In this document: positions 12,401 through 23,571 of the stretch, one piece after another
Layout: every line of letters begins with the position of its first letter
Numbering within the stretch: position 1 is the stretch's first letter
Assembly (NCBI GenBank): GCA_905250025.1
Contig: CAJNOJ010000157.1
Coordinates: 183,215 to 247,214, forward strand
DNA: 64,000 nucleotides
Reading direction: 5' to 3'
From: Adineta ricciae
Taxonomy: Eukaryota; Rotifera; Eurotatoria; Adinetida; Adinetidae
Made by a program: the position numbers and the translations under genes
Notes under the pieces: model-generated
Told to the model about the DNA's origin: nothing
Database searches by the model: none
What the model saw: only the letters and a program-made list of their open reading frames with translations

Positions 12401-15400
12401 ACAATTAGTGGTCTTCGCTTTATTTTACGAATAATTATACCTCAAATGATCAGATTGATTTATTATTTAATCGATAAATTCAAAAGACGAAGAGAACAAC
12501 AAGAACAAAGTATGAAAATTGTTTTTCTTTTGAGAGAATAAAGAAAATATTTGTTGATTTATAGATCGATTGAAAAGATGCGATCGTTTGAGAAAATTAA
12601 TAATAAAATTATTTAAATCTTCATCGAATCATTTAACAAATTTCAATATCTTCTATTTCCGAGATTTTAGTAATAAAATTGATCAAAGAACAGCAAAACA
12701 ATTAGGTCGATATGCAACTCGTTTATATCTCATCTTATTCATAGGAATTCTTCTTCTTCTTACTCTTTATAATTTTGTTGAAAAACAAAAATTCACAAAA
12801 ATATTTGAAAATTTATCTTTAAATTTAACAAAAGAACTCTTTCTATTTTATAAAGATGATATTAAATGTCCATGTTCATCAATTGCTTCATCATACAATT
12901 GGTCTGTTGAAATAGATACAAAATTTCATCAGGTAAAATGAAATTGAATAGACACATTTGATCTTAAAATGACGTGTAATTCGACAATTACAATTGTTTG
13001 TCGAATTCAATTGTCATAGAATGATTAAGAGAATCTTTTTTTTTAAGATTTGTTCAAGTCCATTTGCATCGAAAGAAGGTCGAAATAATTTAACATTAAA
13101 TCTCATTTCAAATCTTTCTTCATATTCTTTATATGATTATCGTCGATATTTGTCTGCTCATTTACAATATCTTGAAGAATTATGTCAACTTTCTCAAGAA
13201 ACAGTTCAAATATCTATTCAACAATTGAATTCTTCATTATTTTTCACACCTGAACTTTTAATTGAAGAAAAATTTGATCGACATATTGAAAGAATTCTTG
13301 AACAAATCAAATTTAACACAGCGAAAACACTTTTTTCTTATTTTTATCTAATTCGAAGTGTTCATCATGGAAATGGAATGATCACAACTTATGGAACAAA
13401 TTATAAATATTTTAATCCTTGGAATTTTCTTCTTCAAATTCATATTTTAACATTACCATTGATTTATGATGATCAATGTTCTTGTGCATTATCTTCAAAT
13501 TGTACAACTCAAGCAAAATTTATTGAAGAAAATTCCTATGAAATTCCAGGACTTAAAATTGGTTGTTTACCTACTGAATCATTTCGTTTATCAACTCTCG
13601 AATGTTTTTATAATCAAACATGTTTAAATTTTATTGGATTTTATGTCAAATCACCTTCATTCAATGCACTTCGTTTCGATAAGACAAGTCGATTTGCATT
13701 AAATACAACTATTGATTATTTCATAAATGAACTCTTTATTGAACAATGGAAAGTAACAAAGAATTATTCGGCGTATTTTCATCAATGTTTACCATTCATT
13801 TGTTTACGTACAATTGTGAAACGATTCAATTTTCTTCATTCGATCACTATTCTTCTTGCTTTTCAAGGTGGTTTAACAATTGTTCTCAAATGGATTTGTC
13901 CGAAATTAATTGAAATTTTCTATAAAATAGAAAAATATCGAAGACACAGAAGAAATACAATTCGACCAGTGAGAAATATCAATAACAAATGCAATACTGA
14001 TCGAGATTTTCTATCGACCAATGACACATCTTCGTATGTTAATTAACAAAATCTCTTTTGTATATTTATTCTTTTCAACTTTAGAAGAAATGTTAATAAT
14101 TCTATTCGATGTTCTTTCAAACTAATTTCTTTATTTGGATTATTAATTCTTCTTATAACAATTGTTGTTATCTATTCAATACGAATTATTCAAACACAAT
14201 TTACACAAACAAGTGAGAAGATTTTTATCACAAATCAAATCTTCTTTTTCTTTTCATAGTATTTACAACTATTGATATTACTAAACATATATCAACAGAT
14301 ACAACGAGCAATACGATCAAAACAACAACAACAACAACGACGAGAACAAGAAGAACTACACTGAGTAGATAAAGATCTGCTTATTTCAATGATAAATATC
14401 AAATAATATTTGCATTTTAGAATCAAAATGTCCATTCGAATTCGACTTCGTCGTAACTAATCGAAATAGTTCATCAATATCCCTGGATTCACATATAATT
14501 AATGATTTTAATGGTGATCAAAATCTCGATATTGCTTTCCTTGACAACAAAAAACGATTTGTAAAAGTTTTACTTGGATATGGAAATGGAAGTTTTAGGG
14601 AAACAATCGCAATTGGAAAAATTTTACCTTTGGAACATGGAACAATTGCAAGTGGATATTTTGATAATGATAATCATCTTGATATTATCGTCTTAGATCT
14701 CTCACTCGCTTTTATGTTAATTTTCTTTGGCAATGGAACTGGATTATTTTCCAAAAGATTTCCAAAAATCTTTATAAAAGATTTTCAAAATCCACTTGAT
14801 ATGGCAATTGGAGATTTTAATGAAGATAAACATGATGATATTGCATTGGCAATGGGTGTAGAAAACAGTGTGGCCATATTTATTGGTAATGGGGATGGAA
14901 GATTTTCTACTCAAAAAGATTTTTATACTGGATTAAATAGTTTTACAACAAAAATAACAATTGTTGATTTGAATAATGATAATCATCAAGATATTTCTGT
15001 TCTCAATGAACTTAATCGAGAAATTGGAGTTTTTCTTGGTTTTGGAAATGGATCATTTCAAGAATTAATAACATCGTTTACAGGTGGTCGATATTATGGA
15101 TATTCTTTTGCTTTTGGTCATTTTAATCATGATGATTTGATTGATGTAGTTGTACAATATTCTCATTCGAATTTTATTATTGTTATGTTTGGTTTTGGAA
15201 ATGGAAGTTTTAGTGAACGAAAGAAAATTTCAACGGGAAAATTGTCAAATAATCGTCAAATTTATGCGAAAGATTTCAATGGTGATCAAATTGTAGATAT
15301 TGGATTTGGTTTAGATGATAAAAAAACAAGAAATATTTTAATTGGAGATGGTTTTGGTGATTTTGACATTGAACCAATATTTTCATCTCATTTTAAATAT

Positions 15401-15514
15401 GAAGTATCTATTTGGATTGGTATAGGTGATTTTAATAATGATGAATATATTGATATTATCGAAGTTGATATCAGTTCAGAAAAACAAGAAATTTTTCTAA
15501 ATAAATGTCAATGA
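9444..15514 (+). CDS. Giant membrane protein: three two-TM CPCS modules plus seven-repeat FG-GAP propeller
   Basis: Twelve exons: 9444-9609, 9657-9949, 10028-10600, 10648-10954, 11004-11147, 11231-11838, 11897-12509, 12565-12932, 13048-14033, 14085-14212, 14260-14364, 14421-15514. They total 5385 nt, phases agree at every junction, and the product is 1794 aa. Residues 1-446, 447-901 and 902-1352 are three homologous modules: basic cytosolic start, TM, a CPCS motif, SE-W and ELCQ-like Cys motifs, a C-C-C cluster, a W-x-YxxFxxxCxPxxC block, and a second TM. Exon 10 encodes TM7 and exon 11 a Thr-rich stalk. Exon 12 holds seven FG-GAP/VCBS Ca-binding loops of DFNGDQNLD type (at DFN, YFD, DFN, DLN, HFN, DFN, DFN), enough for one seven-bladed integrin-like propeller. 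Inferred topology: cytosolic N-terminus, extracellular modules and propeller. Function unknown, perhaps adhesion or recognition. Confidence 0.82.
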
Positions 15515-15543
15515 TATAGTCACAGAGATTTCTTGTAGAAATA

Positions 15544-16444
15544 TTAACATCCTCTAGGTGACATATTGGAATAATCAAATATTATCGAAGGACACAATGT
15601 TTCAGATATTCCTCCATTATTCGAATAAGTTCGTATTGTATCATTGTCATAATAAACATTGATCGATCCACCATCTGATAAACTTATTTGACTATTCGTC
15701 TTCAAATATGCAATCACAGATCCACAATTACTTAATGTTAACTTTGCACCTGATTCCAAATAAGCTGTAACAGGTCCACTATTTGAAGATATTACTTGAG
15801 AATTGATTCCTAAATAGAGTGTCATTGCATTACCATTCATTGTTGTTAATGTTGCATTCGATTCAAGATAAACTTTCAATGCACCATCATTCCCAGCAGA
15901 TAAATGAGAATTTGCTTCTAAATACGCTGTTATATCTGCGTTGTTATTAGCTGGAACAAACAGATTTTGTTTTATATATAATTTTAAAATACCACCGTTA
16001 TTTATCGTTGAACTCGTATTGACACATGTCCATGTTGTACTTATAGAAGGAATTATTGCGATACAAGATGGATTTACACTAATTGTTGTTGTTGAAATTA
16101 CAGAAGAATTGACGAATGTTGAATTTTTTCCTTTAAATATTCAAGAAAATAATTTCATCGACATCGATGTTAAATCTTACTTTTATATTCAAAAGTTATT
16201 ATTTAATTATCTTGGAGAAACCAAGATCTATTTCACTTAATAATGAACAAAGATGACTCGTTCGATTAAATAGAACCATTTGACACATTGAATACTTTTT
16301 TCTATAATAATTTGAATGATATTGATAAAAACTTTTCTCATAAACTTTCATCTTTGCTTCTCTCAAATAACTATAAATGAAATCATTTGAGATTAAGAAA
16401 ATAATCGAGAGTTGGAATAAACAACATAACTGTTGATTTGCCAT
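15544..16444 (-). CDS. Secreted beta-solenoid protein with seven 18-residue repeats
   Basis: Two exons (16444-16222 and 16130-15544) with a 91-bp GT-AG intron give 269 aa with matched phase. An N-terminal signal peptide (MANQQLCCLFQLSIIFLIS) is followed by a Tyr- and Cys-containing segment. Residues about 125-250 form seven 18-residue repeats of pattern x-Y-L-x-x-N-x-x-L-x-x-x-N-x-G-x-x-x, for example AYLESGAKLTLSNCGSVI. Strict 18-residue spacing with alternating hydrophobics fits a right-handed beta-helix. The C-terminus has LCPSIIFDYSNMSPRGC. The intron acceptor is short on pyrimidines, so the exon join is likely but not certain. It is tail-to-tail with the giant gene, with 29 bp between the stops. 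The repeat style recalls solenoid surface proteins of Bacteroidetes; that resemblance is from memory and tentative. Confidence 0.7.
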
Positions 16445-17436
16445 TTTTGATTTAAATCAAAATAATGACGTTCTCAGTTGATTTAGTAAAAAGCAATGAC
16501 TTAGAATATTGTAGAAGATACTTGAAGATTTCTTTTCATTGTTCAAAACTCATTTGTTTCAATGAGAAAATTGCGTCTATGTCTGTAGGTGTGAAATTAA
16601 TTTATTTAATCTTTTAACGAACTCTTATAAAGTATAAAACGAAACATTTTTCTTATTAAATTCAGATAATTGATGTTCAATTAAAATTTTATAAATAAAA
16701 CATTATTTGAATTTTATCATTTGTTTCTAATTGAAATAATTCATAAACTAGTTGACTCTTTCATCCTTTTATATTATTTCGGTTAATTGATTCTTTACTT
16801 ACAAAAAAAGATTTCTATTTATAAATTCGCAGTTTATATTATTCGATATCAAACATCGAATTTTCAATTGAATGTAAATTGACTTGAAAATGACATGTTT
16901 GAGTATTTGAATAATGAAAGAAAAAAAAGAAAATTTCTCTTCTCGATGACCTGAGAAGATGAAATCTAATCAAATCTTTTGTATCCATCTTACTTCTGTC
17001 CTTAATATCATGTTGATTGCATCATTGACAGAAAGATTCGAAATGCACTTTTAACTTCTATGAAGATATCGATCAAGATTAGATGAAATTAAAAAATAGA
17101 ATATTTATTAATCTGCTTCGTTACACAACGCATTCATTATGTCATTCATGTGAATATAAAAGATTAATTATGAATATGAAAGTCTTCATAAGATAATTTA
17201 AGAAAAACCTCAATGTTTTATTTTGAGAAGAATTTCATTGTGTGAATTAAATCTAATGATCAACTTAGAAAAAGTTCTTTCCTCGAAAATTACAATGAAG
17301 AATGGAAAATCCTTAACTTTTCTTTTTTAAGATTGATTTTCATTTGAGATTTTCTCTGAATAGTTGATTAATATCTGTTAGTGACAAGAATATATAAGAA
17401 AATCTTTTCTGAATATTCTTTTCCATTTATTTTCTC
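16445..17436. other. Intergenic with TATA-like element
   Basis: About 1 kb of AT-rich DNA with no coding signal. TATATAAG at 17391-17398 is about 46 bp before the GPCR start codon and is a plausible core promoter. Confidence 0.45.
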
Positions 17437-18456
17437 ATGTCAACAAATCTTCTCAGTGGAATTCAAGTTGGAATGATTCGTATTGGTTTACCAATATGTC
17501 TCACAATTGGAAATTTATCATCAATTCTTGGTTTATTTGTATTTTTTCAAAAATCAATGAGAAATAATCCGTGTATTATTTATTTAATCTTTTATTTGAT
17601 TACAAATTTAATTTATATTGATTTTACAATACTTTCCACGATATTTTCTGGTTATGGAATGGATTTTTCCATCAAATCTCCGATCGCTTGTTGTTTTCGA
17701 ATGTATTTCAGTTATGTGTTCACTGCAATTCCATCATATTTACTTATAATGGCATCATTAGATCGAATGTTTGTTTCTTCATCGAATGTTCACATGCGTC
17801 ATCGAAGTAACAAACGTTTTGTTTTATTCATAATTGTATTTCTCATTATATTTTGGTCTTTATTTCATCTTCATGCATTTTTCACTTCGGAAATTCAAAT
17901 AAATTATGGAAATCGATTGACATGTACAACTCGTTCAGGTATTTCAACAAGTTTTGTGTCATATTATGGATTGATCAATGCCATTATTCCCATCATTTCT
18001 ATGAGTTTATTTGGAATTGAAACATTGAGAAATATTTCCAAAGCTCACGCACAAATTGGTCAACGATCATTAGATAAACGTCTAATTATTCTTTTAATTA
18101 TTCAAATAAGTCTTTATATATTTCTTCGTTTACCAATGTCAACTTATTTAATTTATTCTCAAACAACAAAATATATGATTAAATCTTCAAATCAAACTTT
18201 AATTGAACAATTTGTATATTTTATCGTGATCTTTTGTCAATTTGTTCAAGTAAATCTTTCGCCATTGATGAATTTAATCAGCAAAAGTTTCCGATTGGAA
18301 TTGAAACGTACTTTTTATAGAGTTATCCATCAAGAACATCAAATTCACAGATCTTTGGTACAAACCAGAAATGGGAATACAATTCAAATTCAAGAAATGA
18401 TGACACGTCAAAACAATACACTTGACAAACATCAATTAGTTGTCAGAAACGCTTAA
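17437..18456 (+). CDS. 7TM G-protein-coupled receptor
   Basis: A single-exon ORF of 339 aa. TM1 is IRIGLPICLTIGNLSSILGL with the conserved GN pair. TM2 is IIYLIFYLITNLIYID. TM3 ends in MASLDRMF (a DRY-type DRM). TM4 has FWSLFHLHAFF, and TM5 is YGLINAIIPIISMSLFGI. A basic third loop with SLDKRL leads into TM6. TM7 has VNLSPLMNLISKSFRLE (a divergent NPxxY region). The polar tail is Gln-rich. A rhodopsin-class orphan receptor; no ligand can be assigned. A partially deleted copy lies 1 kb downstream. Confidence 0.88.
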   Translation: MSTNLLSGIQVGMIRIGLPICLTIGNLSSILGLFVFFQKSMRNNPCIIYLIFYLITNLIYIDFTILSTIFSGYGMDFSIKSPIACCFRMYFSYVFTAIPSYLLIMASLDRMFVSSSNVHMRHRSNKRFVLFIIVFLIIFWSLFHLHAFFTSEIQINYGNRLTCTTRSGISTSFVSYYGLINAIIPIISMSLFGIETLRNISKAHAQIGQRSLDKRLIILLIIQISLYIFLRLPMSTYLIYSQTTKYMIKSSNQTLIEQFVYFIVIFCQFVQVNLSPLMNLISKSFRLELKRTFYRVIHQEHQIHRSLVQTRNGNTIQIQEMMTRQNNTLDKHQLVVRNA

Positions 18457-19429
18457 ACTAGTTTTTCTTCGTACTTCTTCTTTTTTACAGAAGAAAATGA
18501 TTTCATTATTTTATTACAAAATAAAAACATCAAAGCATTGGATCCGAATTGATCAAAATAACATTTCTTGAATTTGTATCAATTCATCAAGGGTTTCTCA
18601 ACGCATTTTCTATAAGATCTAATCGAATTCATCTACCTGATTATCAAATTTAAAATTTCAATCGGAATTTAATGAAATTCGTTCAGCTTTCTCTCGAGAA
18701 ATTGGTTTTTAAAGATTTTCGTTCAATTTCAAATGATTAATAAACAAAGATGAGCTGATGTCAGATGAAAATCAGAATCGATGATCGTGTTTTTGCAAAA
18801 TCAATTATATGAAAAATATTCTTTCGTACATTGACAAAATCATGGTGGTTTTTATTTTCGTTAAAATTAATCAATAGATGATGAAATCTGATTCGAAAAT
18901 ATGAGAATTTCGATCATTTTAAATAGGTAGAATCATCATTGAATATGTAGAGTTTCAATTTCCGATTAATTCCAATCATTGACTAATTATATAAATAATG
19001 AATATCTTGAACATCATTATCTGAAAAAAGGATTGAGTCGGTTTCTCGAATAATTGTTCCTTCTTATAAACAATGATATTTTTGTCATGATTTTTACCAA
19101 GAGTATTCATTTCTTCATCAGACTTTTTAAGGACATTTTCATTTCCGTATAAAATACTAATTATCAATGTCAGAATATTTTCTTCGAAGTTTAATTTCAA
19201 GATAACATTATTTATCTTTGATTGTAGAACATTAATAACATACAATGAATATTAACGATTCATTTTACACATTGAACCCATAGTGAAATAAAACATTGGC
19301 TTTTTAGAAGAATTTCTCTGATAAAACATGACATGACAAAGTGATATTGTAAATACTGCGTTTTATAATGAAGTTTCAATGTCATCAACATTTCAAAATA
19401 TGTGACACAAATACTTAACGATAAAAATA
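18457..19429. other. Intergenic, nothing recognised
   Basis: AT-rich spacer between the GPCR and its pseudogene. A minus ORF at 18976-19245 has no recognisable features. Confidence 0.45.
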
Positions 19430-19940
19430 TTCTCAGTGGAATTCAAGTTGGAATGATTCGTATTGGTTTACCAATATGTCTCATAATTGGGAATTTATCA
19501 TCAATTCAGATGGAATATTCGTTTCTTTATTGAAGTGAAGAAGTAACAAAAGTATCGTTCTATCACTGATCATTATATATTTTAGTTTTTATTATTTCAT
19601 TTTCATGAATTTTTCTCTTATAAGATCCAAGTGAATTATTGAACTTATCTTAGTTGTAAAACAATTGTACAAATTTCATCAGATATGATTCATTTAATGA
19701 TAGAAGATCGTCAATAATCTGTATGAATATATTTGGAATTGAAACATTGAGAGATCTTCATAAAGCTCATCAATCGTTGGATAAACGTCTGTCATTACTC
19801 CAATCCAATCTGTTTATTATCATTCATTTTGAAATAACAAAAACAACGACAAAATCTTCTTCATTCGTTTTCACTGAGCAATTTGTGTATTTCTCATCGT
19901 GTAATCTTTTGTCAATTTATTCAAATAAGTGTCTCTAAAT
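19430..19940 (+). pseudogene. Deleted copy of the upstream GPCR
   Basis: 19430-19505 is almost identical to 17448-17523 (N-terminus and TM1: SGIQVGMIRIGLPICL). A deletion then removes TM2 and TM3. Degraded homology resumes at about 19540 (the RSNKRF loop and TM4), and 19723-19940 matches the TM5/TM6 region (FGIETLRDLHKAH, SLDKRL, EQFVYF). Stops and frameshifts separate the pieces. Clear tandem-duplication pseudogene. Confidence 0.88.
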
Positions 19941-20443
19941 TTGACTGCAAAAAAACTTTCTCAAATGATAAATTTGTAAAAGAAAGAAGAAAGAATTTAA
20001 TTGTATATGGAAAATAAGAGTCATTTACCTATTAGAAAACATTTGAATGAACTTTTAACAGAAATTGATTTTCAAAGGAAAACTATGCGAAACGAGTGAA
20101 TGACATGTGGTGACATCTAATTTTGCTCATAATAGGATTTTCAATGATTGATAAAAAGAAGAGCACATTAAGAAAAAAACATTCGTTCTTTTCTAATGTC
20201 TTTCGATGAACATCGCATTACTAAACAATGTTTTTTTAATCGTTTTATCGATTGATTTTGATATTGATGAGAAATGATTTGATTTCTTCTCTTTTGTTTT
20301 ACATTATCGAAAGTAAGAAAATCAACCATTTATTTTTCGATATTGAAGATAAATATCGATGATTAATTTGTCAATAAAAAACACCATTTAGTATTGTCAA
20401 ACGACGATTCAGTTTCGATAAAATTGAATAACGAAGCAAAGAA
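19941..20443. other. Intergenic, nothing recognised
   Basis: AT-rich, no coding signal. Confidence 0.45.
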
Positions 20444-21283
20444 ATGAGTTCGAAAAGAGAGAAAAATGTTGGTGAATTTATTGGAACTGCATTTGTTTCG
20501 TATTTGGCAACAAATATTGATGATTTGGTTATTTTAATGAACTTTTTTACTGAAGCATCATTATCAAATTCATCATTGAAAATTCAACACATATTTCTTG
20601 GTCAATATTTAGGATTTCTTCTTCTATTAGGAATTAGTCTTATTGGATATGGAATATCATATGCTCTACCTGTAGAAATGCTCGGATTTCTTGGTTTTAT
20701 TCCAATTGTTTTAGGTTTGAAAAGTTTAATCGAAATTATTCGAGAACTTTATAAAAAAAGTGATGAAAATCTCGATGATATTCTTCCAAATGACGACATA
20801 TCAACAATTGAACTTGAAACAATTCGATATCGTCGTGATACAAATGAAGAAATATCTTCTGAGATTATCAATCAATCATCTGAATTTCCATCAATTGTTA
20901 ATCCATCATCAAGAAAATCTCATTGGAAAAAGCAACTTCTAAATATTTTCTCTTTTTGTTTTAATATTCAAACATTAAAAATTGCGAGTATAACAATTGC
21001 AAATAGTGGTGATAATGTCGCTATTTATACACCTTTATTCGCTCAAGCATCAACTTGGCAAATAGTTGTTTATATGGCGATATTTCTCGTCATGGTCTTT
21101 GTTTGGTTAATGTTCTCGTATTTATTTATTAATTTTCGACCAATTTTATCAATTGCACAAGAATATGCAGAATATCTCGTTCCGATTGTTTTTATTGGAA
21201 TTGGAATTTATATAATCATTACATCGGATTGTTTTCCTTGGTTAGATCGAGCGATTCGAACTAAAAATTTTCAAAATGGTTAA
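20444..21283 (+). CDS. CadD-like cadmium resistance transporter, copy 1
   Basis: A single-exon ORF of 279 aa. The N-terminal half has TNIDDLVILMNFF, then HIFLGQYLGF, ISLIGYGIS and LGFLGFIPIVLGLKSL. The C-terminal half has ITIANSGDNVAIYTPLFA and ends with ITSDCFPWLDRAI. These two NxDDxxxLMxFF- and GDNxxIYTPLFA-type half repeats are the hallmark of the CadD cadmium resistance transporter family (LysE-like fold, about six TMs), described mainly from bacteria. A hydrophilic loop of about 75 residues separates the halves. Expected role: efflux of Cd or another divalent cation across a membrane; the substrate here is inferred. Bacterial origin is likely. A tandem paralogue follows at 21486. Confidence 0.85.
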   Translation: MSSKREKNVGEFIGTAFVSYLATNIDDLVILMNFFTEASLSNSSLKIQHIFLGQYLGFLLLLGISLIGYGISYALPVEMLGFLGFIPIVLGLKSLIEIIRELYKKSDENLDDILPNDDISTIELETIRYRRDTNEEISSEIINQSSEFPSIVNPSSRKSHWKKQLLNIFSFCFNIQTLKIASITIANSGDNVAIYTPLFAQASTWQIVVYMAIFLVMVFVWLMFSYLFINFRPILSIAQEYAEYLVPIVFIGIGIYIIITSDCFPWLDRAIRTKNFQNG

Positions 21284-21485
21284 AACTGAACGAGAAAAAC
21301 TTTTTTTGATGAATGAAAAGAAAGAAAAGAGAGAAAAAGATTTTTTTCTTCATGTCATTTGGATGAGAAATGTTATCAATATCATTTGATCTTTATTATT
21401 ATGATGATGATGATGAAATAGATGTTTTATGCAGATAGGAATCGATCACCTCGTTTTTATGTCATTTTTTTGAAAAATTTCTCAA

Positions 21486-22221
21486 ATGTTAAATGAAATT
21501 TTGCAACTTTTTTCCAAAGTTGTTATTACATTTCTTCTAACAAATATTCAAGATGTTGTCATTTTAATGAATTTCTTTTTGGAAACATCGAAAAAAGAGA
21601 GTTTATTACGAAGTGAACATGTAATTCTTGGACAATATCTCGGTTTTAGTACCTTGTTAATCTTAAGTTTACTTGGATATACAATTTCGTATATTTTACC
21701 TGTAAAATTATTTGGTTTTCTCGGATTTGTTATTATTGCTTTTGGTTTAAATGGTCTTAAAACATTAATAGAACAAAGACGAAGTGGAAATGAATTGAAA
21801 TCGGTAAAGAAACACGAAAAGAAACATTTCTCATTCGTATTGATTTTGTTTTTAGATTGAAAATGTCATTTTGAATGAAAATGAAAGTTTTTGTGAAGAT
21901 TTAAAACGAATTGTAAAAGTAAGTTTAGTAACAATTGCGAATGGAAATGATAATATTTCAATTTATGTTCCAATATTTGTTCAATCAACTGATTGGCAAA
22001 TCGTTGCGTATGGATTAGGATTTTTATTTATGGTTGGAATTTTATGTTTATTTTCTTATTGTTTTATTCATTTTCCACCGATATTTCAATTCGCTCGAAA
22101 ATACGCTCAATTCATTAGTCCGTTTGTGTTCATCGCTCTCGGAATTTACATTTTAATTAGTTCACAATGTTTTCCTTGGTTATTGAAACTTATTCGAACA
22201 GGACAATGGATCGAATCTTAA
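21486..22221 (+). CDS. CadD-like transporter, copy 2
   Basis: Two exons (21486-21803 and 21856-22221) with a 52-bp intron (GTAAAG...TTTTTAG) give 227 aa with matched phase. It keeps the same half-repeat motifs as copy 1: TNIQDVVILMNFF (first Asp replaced by Gln), HVILGQYLGF, ITIANGNDN-type VTIANGNDNISIYVP, and a C-terminal ISSQCFPWLLKLI. The central loop is much shorter, and it begins almost directly with the first motif. The intron lies in the loop region missing from copy 1, which fits gain after transfer. The 202-bp spacing marks a tandem duplication. Confidence 0.83.
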
Positions 22222-23571
22222 TCATTTGTTCTCTTCAAAATTGACTAATCAATTATTGAAATATGAACATATATTCATTGACTTCTCTTCGTAAGAAATA
22301 CGGATTTGGATAGTGAAAGCGATAAAAATAGCTTTTCTTCAAAGCCTGCAGTAAATAAAGTCTTTTCTTGTTACTTATGAAAAACATTTACGAAAAAAAA
22401 ACCTTTTGGATTATGAATTCGTTCGAAACTCATCGAATGTCAGATACTTTTCAGATTTGTGTTGATTAAAAACGAAATGATTTATTAACACCTTTTTTTC
22501 TGATTGATTTCAACTATGTTAAGCTGAGATAATGGAATATTGTTGCTTCTCAGGTCATATGATACTCCGTATACGAGATCCTCTGTATATACTGAACGAT
22601 CTTTTTTATTTTATCGGAGACTTACAGATGTTTTTCCAACGAACACGAAGAAAAGAACATTCGATAGGCGTGACAGATAACAAGTTGTGCTAAGGCTGTT
22701 TCTTTGTCACATCGACATTCGATTATTGGAGAAATTTTTGAGTCAACGCTTTATTCGATGATAAACAATCAGATTACAAGAACGAAAAAGAAGAACGGAA
22801 AGAGAAGAAGAGAGACAACGGACAAACTGATCATAAAGCTGGCAGAGAAGAAAAGGAGACACATGATTTATGTCTTGTAGAGAAAAGAAGAACAAAACAG
22901 ATATTCCGTTATCTTTTCTTTGTTCATTAAAGAAGTGTTAATGATGTTCTTTTATGTTTTATTCGCGTTTTCATTCATATTTTCCGGATTAGCGAATAGT
23001 AATTCTACTATAATACCAATGAATTTATATCGATGTGCTATTTACTCGTTGTACTATGATTTTGAAATATTATCTTAGTTGTTTAAGTACCTATTTCGAT
23101 GAATATCAGGAATGTTTCTTGATTGGAACAATTCTAAAAGTTTCACTCTACTTGTTCATGCGCCAATGCCGAAATTGACTCAAGGTTTTTTCTAAAACAT
23201 TTTGAATACGTCAAGAATAACTCGTTGACGATCTGTGAAGAAGAAGATTGACTCGTTCGTCTATTCGCTATATGAAATCAAATCCTGTAGTATAACGACG
23301 ATCATATTATAGAGTTATTTTCTGAATAGGGAAAGAAGTGAAAATTGTCCAAGTCCGTACACAGGGTCGAACACACTTTCAATGATATTGTTCTTTCAAT
23401 AGTATGTGACATTTATATCGAATCATCATAAAATACTTTTCACTATTATCTTATTTAGACATCTACAGCAGTATTTTTATTCTTTTATAATGACTCGAGA
23501 CAATTGTTTTTTATCATACAGAAAAAGCGCTTTCGATAACAAATGTATATTAATAAAGTTGTTATTGATTA
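22222..23571. other. Intergenic; one short leader-like ORF
   Basis: 1.35 kb. The only feature is a 45-codon ORF at 22941-23078 beginning MMFFYVLFAFSFIFSGLANS, a convincing signal-peptide-like N-terminus, followed by a short tail with one Cys. It could be a tiny secreted peptide or an orphan first exon; I see no homologue or downstream exon. An A/G-rich purine run occupies about 22780-22850. Confidence 0.35.
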
